From Acidobacteriota bacterium (GTDB lineage: Bacteria; Acidobacteriota; Terriglobia; Acidiferrales; UBA7541), in assembly GCA_003225295.1 (NCBI GenBank), contig QHYZ01000062.1, forward strand, positions 19,166-83,165: a stretch of 64,000 bases of DNA, read 5' to 3'. The first letter of the stretch is position 1, and each line of letters starts with the position of its first letter. The notes under the pieces are model-generated. The model searched no databases and was not told the DNA's origin. It was given only the letters and a program-made list of their open reading frames with translations. A program made the translations under genes and the position numbers. Below are positions 57,213-64,000 of the stretch, piece after piece.

Positions 57213-58634
57213 GTGATGATACGAAACCGCTTGGTCTGTTTAGCCTTCTTCCTGGCTCTGGCGGCGTGCCGGCTGGCGGCGGCCACTGCTGGCCCCCCGC
57301 AGAGTCGCGATTTGGATCGCGAATTCCAGGCGGCTGTCGCTCAATATGACTCGGGCCATTATCCCGAAGCCGCCGCAAAGTTGGAGAACCTAGTGCGCGA
57401 AGCTCCTGAAAGTTTTGAAGTGCAAGAACTCCTTGGATTGGTCTACTCCGCGCAAACGCAGGACGCCAGAGCCACCGAACATCTCCAGAAGGCCGTGCAC
57501 TTGAAGCCGGATTCCGCGCCCGCCAGAACCAACCTTGCCGTCAATCTCGCGCGTCTGGGAAAACTCGGTCTCGCCACCGAGCAGTTCAAGAAAGCGGTAG
57601 AGCTTGACCCGCCCAGCTTCGACACCAATCACAACCTCGGCGAAGCCTATGTTCGCTCCGGCAAAGTCGCTGACGCCGCGCCCTTTCTAGAAAAGGCCCA
57701 GCGAATCGATCCTTCCTCCTACGATAACGGTTACGACTTGTCTCTCGCTTACATTCAAATCGGCCGGCTCGCGGACGCCCGGCAACTGCTCCAGGATCTT
57801 CTGAAACGCAAGAACGCCGCGGAATTGCACAATCTGCTTGGCGAAGTGGAAGAAAAAGACGGGCAGTTCGTGGCCGCGGCAAATGAATACGAAATCGCCG
57901 CCCACATGGATCCCACCGAGAGCAACCTCTTTGACTGGGGAAGTGAACTCCTTCTCCATCGCACCGTCGGACCCGCCGTCGAGGTCTTCCAGCAAGCTTG
58001 CCAGCGCTATCCCGCTTCGCAGCGCCTGATGATCGGTCTTGGCATGGCTCTCTACGCGCGCGGCAACTATGACGACGCTGTCAAATCGCTTCTGAAGGCT
58101 GCCGATCTCAATCCCGCCGATCCTGGTTGCTATCTTTTTCTCTCCAGGGCCTACGATAGCTCCCCCAGCCAGGCGGACGAAGTGATCCAGCGCTTCCGCC
58201 GCTTCGCGGAGCTGCAGCCAAACAACGCGCGCGCTCTCTACTATTACGCAATGAGCCTATGGAAGGGCAAGCGCGCCCAGGATCCCAGCTTGGATCTCCA
58301 TCAAATCGAATCCCTGCTGAGCAAATCGCTGGCCCTCGACCCCCAGCTGGCGGAAGCCCACCTGCAGCTCGGCAATCTCTACTCCGACCAAAATAAGCAT
58401 GCCCGAGCCATCCCGCAGTATGTCCGCGCGCTTGAGCTCAATTCCGATCTTGCTGACGCTCACTATCGTCTGGGCCAGGCTTACGTTCGCACCGGCGAAA
58501 AGGACCGTGCCCAGCAGCAGTTCCAGGTGTATCGGCGGCTCCGCGAACAGCACCTCGCCGATCTAGACAAACAACGCGCCGAAATTCGGCAATTTGTTTA
58601 TTCGGCGAAGGATTCCCCCGCCGCGAAACCGTGA
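57213..58634 (+). CDS. Secreted TPR-repeat protein
   Basis: A 473-residue protein with a leader at about 1-26 (LVCLAFFLALAACRLAAATAG) and about nine TPRs over 30-450. A central non-canonical segment (FDWGSELLLHRTVGPAVEVFQQA) and the C-terminal tail (DLDKQRAEIRQFVYSAKDSPAAKP) are shared with the protein at 40103. It follows the receptor at 53305 after a terminator, repeating the receptor-TPR arrangement, and begins a run with the Tat-exported phosphatase-fold protein. It may act as a surface accessory for the receptor (inference). Confidence 0.87.
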   Translation: MMIRNRLVCLAFFLALAACRLAAATAGPPQSRDLDREFQAAVAQYDSGHYPEAAAKLENLVREAPESFEVQELLGLVYSAQTQDARATEHLQKAVHLKPDSAPARTNLAVNLARLGKLGLATEQFKKAVELDPPSFDTNHNLGEAYVRSGKVADAAPFLEKAQRIDPSSYDNGYDLSLAYIQIGRLADARQLLQDLLKRKNAAELHNLLGEVEEKDGQFVAAANEYEIAAHMDPTESNLFDWGSELLLHRTVGPAVEVFQQACQRYPASQRLMIGLGMALYARGNYDDAVKSLLKAADLNPADPGCYLFLSRAYDSSPSQADEVIQRFRRFAELQPNNARALYYYAMSLWKGKRAQDPSLDLHQIESLLSKSLALDPQLAEAHLQLGNLYSDQNKHARAIPQYVRALELNSDLADAHYRLGQAYVRTGEKDRAQQQFQVYRRLREQHLADLDKQRAEIRQFVYSAKDSPAAKP

Positions 58635-58744
58635 TGCACTTCGGGTTTCGCGGAGCGGGCATGAAAAAAGTTTCAGCGCGTCTGATGGATGTCTTGACAC
58701 CGATTCAGCCGCGTCGTGGTTTCTACGGAAAGCGTTCAGATTGA

Positions 58745-59953
58745 ATGAGTTTTCATCCTTCATCGCGAAACGCAATGGAGCGGCCTCGCCTGGCCGCCGG
58801 GAAAGCATCTCGTCCTCAAGAACTCGCGCGCCAACTCGCTTGGACTCGCCGCGAATTTCTGCGTACCGGTGCTGGAATTGCATTGGGCAGTTCCTTTCTG
58901 CCCTCTAGTCTGTGCGCTCGAACGGGCATCCCTGCCGGCAAGCGAAAAGTGGTCGTCATCACCTTCGGCGGCGGCGCGCGCGACCAGGAAACCTTCGCCC
59001 CTGAAGGCCAGGAATACATTCCGCACCTCATGCGCGAACTCATCCCTCAGTCCACCTTTTTCACGCAGATGGTCAATCGAGGAATCCTCGGCCACTACGT
59101 CGCAACCGCCAGCCTGGCGACTGGCGTCTACGAAACCATCAACAATTTTGCTTCCCTTCCTCCCGAACATCCGACCGTCTTCGAATATTTCCGCAAGGAC
59201 TTGAAGCGCCCCGCCTCCGATGCCTGGGTCGTCGCTCCCAGCAACGGGTTCAATCGCATTGGAGAAAGCAGCCACCGTTCCTACGGCCCGGGATTGGGCG
59301 CAAAAGTAATTCTGCCGAAGCATCTTCTGACAGCTGCAACTTCCGGCGGCGGCCCGGACTACGAGCATCTGCTCCGCGATAACTATGAGACGCCTTTCCA
59401 CACTCCGGAACTCGCTGGCAGCGAATTTGAATTGCAGCAATTGGGAATGATGCTGAAGCTCTCCGTCGACGACTTCAAGGCCCATGCGCTCACCTTGTCC
59501 AGCCCCGACGAGCTCTCCGTGTACATCGTTCGTCAGCTCATGCGACAGCAAGCCCCGAGCCTTCTATGGATCACCATGCACGATATCGATATCGCTCACG
59601 CCGGCGCCTACTCCCTCTACATTGACGGCATCCGCCGCACCGACCGGCTCTGCGCCGACCTCTGGAAAACCATCCAGAGCGAGCCCGAGTATGCCGGCAA
59701 AACCACCTTGTTTATTCTGCCGGACTTCGGCCGCGACTCGGATGACGATTCCGGCGGCAACGGATTCCAGCATCATCGCACCGGCGATGCGCTCTCGCGC
59801 ACTACCTGGATGATGGCGCTGGGCGCTGGCGTTCGCGAGGGCGTGGTTTTCGACCGCCCGATGGATTCCACCGATCTCGTCCCAACTCTTGGATCCATGC
59901 TGGGATTTTCCGCTTCGCTCGCGCAAGGCAAACCCATACCGGAACTTTTGTAA
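58745..59953 (+). CDS. Tat-exported alkaline-phosphatase-fold protein (sulfatase/DUF1501-like)
   Basis: A 402-residue protein with a twin-arginine leader (TRREFLRTGAGIALGSSFLP) preceded by about 40 residues; an ATG at 58775 is an alternative start. The order of segments fits the alkaline phosphatase superfamily: VVVITFGGGARDQETF near the N-terminus, WITMHDIDIAHAGAY, then LPDFGRDSDDDSGGNGFQHHRTGD with metal-type Asp/His residues. A typical sulfatase CxPxR motif is absent, so hydrolysis of sulfate esters is unlikely. The exact enzyme class is uncertain. It is followed after four bases by an unknown gene, so they are probably co-expressed. Confidence 0.65.
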   Translation: MSFHPSSRNAMERPRLAAGKASRPQELARQLAWTRREFLRTGAGIALGSSFLPSSLCARTGIPAGKRKVVVITFGGGARDQETFAPEGQEYIPHLMRELIPQSTFFTQMVNRGILGHYVATASLATGVYETINNFASLPPEHPTVFEYFRKDLKRPASDAWVVAPSNGFNRIGESSHRSYGPGLGAKVILPKHLLTAATSGGGPDYEHLLRDNYETPFHTPELAGSEFELQQLGMMLKLSVDDFKAHALTLSSPDELSVYIVRQLMRQQAPSLLWITMHDIDIAHAGAYSLYIDGIRRTDRLCADLWKTIQSEPEYAGKTTLFILPDFGRDSDDDSGGNGFQHHRTGDALSRTTWMMALGAGVREGVVFDRPMDSTDLVPTLGSMLGFSASLAQGKPIPELL

Positions 59954-59957
59954 ATTT

Positions 59958-61163
59958 ATGCTTCCCTCCGATCTCAAACCGGAGCAGTTCAATGGCTATT
60001 CGCCGGAAGCAAGGAAACTAGTCAGCAGCTATGTTTCCGCGCTGCAACGCTTGCCGCTGAGCTTCCTGCCCAGCCTGTTGCGAGAAGTCATTGAATACGA
60101 TTTCAAGTTTCCCGCCGAGCGCCGCGCCCTGGAAAAAGAACTCGCCAACCTGAACTCTCTCTCTTCAGAACAAATCAAGGACTGGCTGCGCGGCTTCGCG
60201 CAAATCCGTCTTTCCTCCCAGCTCGAAAATTTCGATTGGGTCAATGCCCCCGGCCAGTTTGTGGAACAACTCTCCTCTCATCTCTGGACCACCCATCAAC
60301 TGGATGCTTTTCGAACCGCGGCGCTCGCTTACGCCGATCGTTTGCGCGCAGCTGTGCCGCCACAGCCGCCGCCCGTGCCGCGCCTCGGAATCACCGTCAT
60401 CGGCCAAGGAGTCGCCGCATATGACGAGCCCCTCTTTCGCAAGCTCCGCGCGCACGGCGCCTATTTCAGCGGCGTCAAGCCGGACAACGGCCTCGAACTC
60501 TTGCTGAACGTGGTCGCCGCCCGCGCCAAGGAGCATGCGCTTCCCTACGCTCACTGGTACATCGATGGCGGCCAAGCTGCGGCTCACGATCCCGGGCTTA
60601 CTTGCGTCTCCTACCACGCGCTCGAACCCGTGCGCGCTGCGTTGTCCGCCAAAATTCGCATCGAAATTCAGCGCCCCGGCATGGGGCCGGAGGCGCTGCG
60701 CACGCACCTCGCGCAACTTCGTCCTGCGGATCTCGGTCTCGTCAAAGTGGGCGACGCCGTGCTGGATCGCTTTCAGGTCAAGATGTTGACCGAAGGCTCC
60801 GGCACGCAGATTTTTAGCACCACCTTCGCGCAATGGACCGCGCGCGAAGCCCTGCGGCGCGCCCAGCCGCTCACGTTGCTGGTGCGCTTCGCCCCGCGCC
60901 ACCGCCAGAAGTCCATGAACGAGATGCTCTCCGCCAGCCGCGAAGCTGCCGAACTCGATCCTCTCGGCTCCTTGATCGATGCGGACATGGGCGCCTATTA
61001 CAACTGGTTGAACCTTCAGCGGCTCACGGGAGCCGAACAATCTTCGTTCCTGGTCTGGTTCGAAGGTCACAACGAAGCCATCGCTATCGGACCTTCCTTG
61101 CCGCGCGGCACGGTATCCAACGCTGCCGCTGGCTTGGAGCAGTTGCTAAGCTGGGCGAGCTAG
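59958..61163 (+). CDS. Protein of unknown function
   Basis: A 401-residue protein from the ATG at 59958, four bases after the preceding stop. There is no signal peptide or membrane segment, so it is predicted cytoplasmic. The N-terminal 130 residues are helical (PEQFNGYSPEARKLVSSYVSAL). The rest alternates helices and strands (RLGITVIGQGVAAYDEPLFRKL, LTCVSYHALEPVRAAL). I recognise no family. A cytoplasmic partner of a Tat-exported protein could be a maturation or assembly factor, but this is only a guess. Upstream in-frame starts would lie inside the preceding gene. Confidence 0.7.
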   Translation: MLPSDLKPEQFNGYSPEARKLVSSYVSALQRLPLSFLPSLLREVIEYDFKFPAERRALEKELANLNSLSSEQIKDWLRGFAQIRLSSQLENFDWVNAPGQFVEQLSSHLWTTHQLDAFRTAALAYADRLRAAVPPQPPPVPRLGITVIGQGVAAYDEPLFRKLRAHGAYFSGVKPDNGLELLLNVVAARAKEHALPYAHWYIDGGQAAAHDPGLTCVSYHALEPVRAALSAKIRIEIQRPGMGPEALRTHLAQLRPADLGLVKVGDAVLDRFQVKMLTEGSGTQIFSTTFAQWTAREALRRAQPLTLLVRFAPRHRQKSMNEMLSASREAAELDPLGSLIDADMGAYYNWLNLQRLTGAEQSSFLVWFEGHNEAIAIGPSLPRGTVSNAAAGLEQLLSWAS

Positions 61164-61198
61164 CGGCGCAACATTTTTGTTCGATCGAGGGGGCAACC

Positions 61199-61246
61199 AT
61201 GGACAGACGCGTTTTCCTGAAAGCGCCTTCTCGCCTTTCTGCTTGA
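61199..61246 (+). pseudogene. Truncated start of a Tat-exported protein gene
   Basis: An ATG at 61199 has an AGGGGG ribosome site and reads MDRRVFLKAPSRLSA, then stops. MDRRVFLK is a typical beginning of a twin-arginine leader, yet no hydrophobic segment follows, and the stop lies in the TTGACA box of the next promoter. It looks like the stump of a lost operon gene joined to a new promoter. A short functional leader peptide cannot be excluded. Confidence 0.4.
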
Positions 61247-61272
61247 CAGGACTGACGATCTTAAAATAACGT
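61243..61272 (+). promoter_or_regulatory. Candidate promoter of the FAD oxidoreductase gene
   Basis: TTGACA at 61243-61248, again within TGCTTGACA, is followed after 18 bases by TAACGT at 61267-61272 (or after 17 bases by ATAACG). It resembles the receptor promoters at 214 and 52977 but lacks a clear palindrome downstream. Confidence 0.45.
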
Positions 61273-61396
61273 GCACCACGAACGACAGACAACGAAAGCA
61301 TACGGTATCAACCGAAGATAATAAAAAGTAAGCGATGGGAAAATTCTCGGGAGCACCCCAACGCCGTCGTGAAAACGAGCTGAAAGGGAGATCGCG

Positions 61397-63337
61397 GTGG
61401 GTCGGTGTCCTCATCTCGATAATATCCTTGGTCTGAACGAGCCTATTTCTCGGCGCGATTTCCTCGATGGCACATTGGCGGCGTCGGCTGGCATGTTGGT
61501 GGCTGGCGCTTGTCCATTTCCGCTTAGTAATCAGGCAGCCAGTGAAATCAGTTCTGGCTGGACTGGCTATACCGGAGAGGGCGACTACAAGGCCGCTGCC
61601 GGCAACACCGAGCCGGTGATCCACAGCGCACATGCTGTGCGTGACGGCAAGTACGACAAAGTTCCATCTGAAGTAACCGAAACTGGCGAAGTATACGATT
61701 GCGTTGTAGTCGGTGGCGGGTTCGCCGGCCTGTCGGCTGGATTGTTTTTCCATCAACGAGCGACTTCGAATCGCACGTGTCTCATTCTCGACAATGCGCG
61801 AATCTTTGGCGGTGTCGCGAAGCGAAATGAGTTCGTCGTCGATGGTCATCGTCTCTTTGCCCCGCAGGCGTCGGTTCATTTTCAGCCGCCCTATCCAAAC
61901 AGCTTCCTAAAAGGCGTTTACAACGCGATGGGCCTGGACTGGGACGCGTTCAAGTCGTATCAGAAATGGCAAGGTCCCTCGCCCGAAATTTCTTTGCCGC
62001 GAAGCGCCTACGGTCAAGGAACCATCAATGGCAAGCCGGCGAATGGCTTCTTCTTCGGAGCGAAGTACGGCCATAAGCCCGGAATCTGGATCACCGATCC
62101 TTGGGGCAAGAAACTGGAAGGAACGCCATTTTCCGAGACCACCCGCAACGAAATGCTGAGGCTGAATAGCGAGCAGCCTGTCGTACCGCCGTTGATCTAC
62201 GACTATCCAGGCGACCCGGTCTCGCGACAACTGGACAGTATGACCCTTGAGGACTATCTCATCCGCACCTACGGCGTCAGTCGTGAGACCATTCGTTTCT
62301 TCGTCGCCGGCGAAATGAGCGGCGGATTTGGCCTGGGCCCCGACGCTTTATCCGGCTTCCTCGAGCACGAATGGTCGAAGACAATTCCGACAGTAGACGA
62401 CAGTATGGCGACGGGGATCCAAATGTTTCCGGGCGGCAATTCGGGCATGATCCGGTTGCTGATCAAGACGCTGATTCCCGAAGCGATCGAAGGTCCACGG
62501 ACGATGGAGGCTGTTTGGAAGAACTCGGTTAACTTCGCTGCTTTAGATCAAGCCGGTCAGCGCGTTCGGATGCGGCTCGATTCCACCGCGGTTCGCGTTG
62601 AACACCTAGGCGAGCCTGCTAAATCGGATTTCGTTTCTGTTACTTACTTAAACGACGGTCGCCTTCAACGGGTAAAAGCGAAGACCGTGGTTATGGCAGG
62701 CGGAGGTTGGATTACGAAGCACGTCGTTCGAGACTTGGATGAAGCGCGGCGCAATAGCTATGAGCAATTCAACTACTCACCCTACATGACCGTGAATGTC
62801 GCGGTTCGCAACTGGCGTTTCCTGTATGACCTCGGCATTTCGAGCGCCGCGTGGTTCGAAGGGTTCGGCCGTTATGTCAACGTGCGCAAGAACGCGACGT
62901 TTGGCGTCGATTCGCCTACCACGGGTCCCGATCTGCCTACGGTGCTGACGTTCTTCATTGATTTTGCGAAGCCTGGGCTCCCAGCTCGCTCTCAGGGTCA
63001 ACTGGGCCGCGCGGAATTGCTGTCCACTTCTTTCGCCGACTACGAACGGCGAATCCGCGAGCAAATGACGGAAATGTTTGCTGCTTCGGGCTTCGACGCG
63101 AAGCGCGATATCGCCGGAATCGTGCTCAATCGCTTTGGCCATGCCTTTATTAATCCACAACCCGGGTTCTTCTTCGGGCTGGACGGTAAACCGGCTCCCC
63201 GCGACGCCCTTCGCAATGGTCCTTTTGGCAGAATCGCGTTCTCGCATTCCGATTTGGCCGGAGCGATGGATCACCGCAACGCTTTCCTCGAGTCCGAGCG
63301 CGCCGTAAGCGAACTCCTCGACCGAGTACTGACTTAG
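61397..63337 (+). CDS. Tat-exported FAD-dependent oxidoreductase (spermidine-dehydrogenase-like)
   Basis: A 646-residue flavoprotein. The GTG start at 61397 has AGGGAG seven bases upstream. A twin-arginine leader lies at about 15-45 (ISRRDFLDGTLAASAGMLVAG). The dinucleotide-binding motif VVVGGGFAGLSAG begins near residue 101, followed by LILDNARIFGGVAKRNEF. The gene resembles periplasmic NAD(P)/FAD oxidoreductases annotated as spermidine dehydrogenase. TVVMAGGGWITKHVV and the C-terminal NRFGHAFINPQPGFFFG are further conserved segments. A charged frame just upstream (ATG at 61335) is one base out of register, so an N-terminal frameshift is possible. The electron acceptor and substrate are unknown. 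Confidence 0.82.
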   Translation: MGRCPHLDNILGLNEPISRRDFLDGTLAASAGMLVAGACPFPLSNQAASEISSGWTGYTGEGDYKAAAGNTEPVIHSAHAVRDGKYDKVPSEVTETGEVYDCVVVGGGFAGLSAGLFFHQRATSNRTCLILDNARIFGGVAKRNEFVVDGHRLFAPQASVHFQPPYPNSFLKGVYNAMGLDWDAFKSYQKWQGPSPEISLPRSAYGQGTINGKPANGFFFGAKYGHKPGIWITDPWGKKLEGTPFSETTRNEMLRLNSEQPVVPPLIYDYPGDPVSRQLDSMTLEDYLIRTYGVSRETIRFFVAGEMSGGFGLGPDALSGFLEHEWSKTIPTVDDSMATGIQMFPGGNSGMIRLLIKTLIPEAIEGPRTMEAVWKNSVNFAALDQAGQRVRMRLDSTAVRVEHLGEPAKSDFVSVTYLNDGRLQRVKAKTVVMAGGGWITKHVVRDLDEARRNSYEQFNYSPYMTVNVAVRNWRFLYDLGISSAAWFEGFGRYVNVRKNATFGVDSPTTGPDLPTVLTFFIDFAKPGLPARSQGQLGRAELLSTSFADYERRIREQMTEMFAASGFDAKRDIAGIVLNRFGHAFINPQPGFFFGLDGKPAPRDALRNGPFGRIAFSHSDLAGAMDHRNAFLESERAVSELLDRVLT

Positions 63338-63356
63338 GGAAAGGATGGAAATTTCT

Positions 63357-64000
63357 ATGTTTACCCCCGTCTCCTGCAAAAATTTAGCGCCTATCTTCGC
63401 GTTTATGACGCTAGGGCTGGTTGCTCCTATGAACATGTTGGCACAGGTCGATACGGGCGCGATTTCAGGGACGGTCAAAGATACCAGTGGAGGGGTGATC
63501 CCCGGGGCGAAAGTGACCATGATTAATGAGGATACGGGACTGTCCATATCGACTACGAGTGGATCTGCGGGAGAATATGTTTTTTCGCCGGTCAAGATTG
63601 GGCACTACTCCGTCTTAGCGGAAATCAAAAGTTTCCAAAAGGTCCAGCAGAATAACGTCACGGTAGCCGTGCAGCAGAGAGTGGTTGTCGATTTCGCATT
63701 GCCGCCCGGCCAAACGACGGAGACGGTGGTGGTAAACGCCGAACCGCCGGCGCTCCAAACACAAGATGCCTCTGTTGGGCAGGTGATCGGCGAGCGAACC
63801 GTAGACGCTCTTCCTCTCAACGGGCGCAACTTCACCTTTCTCGCTCAACTCTCGGCGGGCGTTACTCAGGGTCAACAGGACACGCGCGGACTGGGGGCCA
63901 GCGGAAGCTTTGCAGCTAACGGCTTGCGTCCCGCGCAGAACAACTACCTGCTGGACGGCATTGACAACAATGTCGAACTCGTTGACTTCCTGAATGGCAC
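63357..64000 (+). CDS. TonB-dependent receptor, N-terminal part (cut by window end)
   Basis: The first 214 residues of a receptor like that at 53305. The leader ends NMLAQ and the regulatory domain opens DTGAISGTVKDTSGGVIPGA. The plug LPLNGRNFTFLAQLSAGV and NNYLLDGIDNNVELVDFLNG match the paralogue nearly residue for residue. The ATG at 63357 lies 19 bases after the oxidoreductase stop, so both may share a transcript. An in-frame ATG at 63345 is possible but is too close to the upstream AAGG. Confidence 0.88.
   Translation, partial: MFTPVSCKNLAPIFAFMTLGLVAPMNMLAQVDTGAISGTVKDTSGGVIPGAKVTMINEDTGLSISTTSGSAGEYVFSPVKIGHYSVLAEIKSFQKVQQNNVTVAVQQRVVVDFALPPGQTTETVVVNAEPPALQTQDASVGQVIGERTVDALPLNGRNFTFLAQLSAGVTQGQQDTRGLGASGSFAANGLRPAQNNYLLDGIDNNVELVDFLNG

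Overview
The window (64 kb, GC-rich) looks like a chromosomal segment of a soil-type Acidobacteriota. The evidence is the gene content: several 1,200-1,350-residue TonB-dependent receptors with an N-terminal carboxypeptidase-regulatory-like domain, an orphan ADOP-type permease paired with PadR, a VWFA-related acidobacterial-type protein, CRTAC1 (FG-GAP plus ASPIC/UnbV) proteins, secreted TPR proteins and many twin-arginine leaders. No rRNA, tRNA, CRISPR array or insertion sequence was recognised.

Layout. 0-6.5 kb: promoter and LacI-type palindrome, receptor, terminator, two secreted TPR proteins. 6.5-12.1 kb: xylA-aguA operon (xylose isomerase, GH67 alpha-glucuronidase) on the minus strand, a LacI-type regulator on the plus strand, and a degenerate gene behind a LacI-like operator between them. 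12.2-21.6 kb: a minus-strand saccharide locus (DUF4380-like protein, clan GH-D lipoprotein, receptor, TPR protein). 21.9-24.5 kb: a Tat-exported SelA-like PLP enzyme followed by a secreted triple-domain RidA protein. 24.7-29.4 kb: ADOP permease/PadR with a clear operator array, a VWFA-type protein and a frameshifted gene remnant. 29.8-33.8 kb: a fourth receptor. 33.9-39.2 kb: BlaI and a BlaR1-like M56 metallopeptidase fused to a MacA-like adaptor tail, then divergently a small secreted protein, a TonB protein and a retropepsin-like protease. 39.3-39.9 kb: HigBA. 40.1-41.7 kb: a secreted TPR protein. 41.7-52.9 kb: a minus-strand operon LacI - (FG-GAP/ASPIC/redoxin/TPR) - TPR - CRTAC1 - CRTAC1. 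53.3-64 kb: receptor, terminator, TPR protein, Tat-exported alkaline-phosphatase-fold protein, unknown protein, Tat-exported FAD oxidoreductase, and the start of a paralogous receptor cut by the window end.

How they work together (inference). Three times a receptor is followed by a secreted TPR protein with a hairpin between the two genes. No SusD gene is present, and SusD itself is TPR-based, so the TPR proteins are candidate SusD substitutes. LacI regulators and LacI-like palindromes suggest sugar-responsive control. The most unusual items are the exported PLP enzyme/tri-RidA pair, the BlaR1-adaptor fusion, and the LacI-linked CRTAC1/TPR/redoxin operon with a damaged thioredoxin motif.
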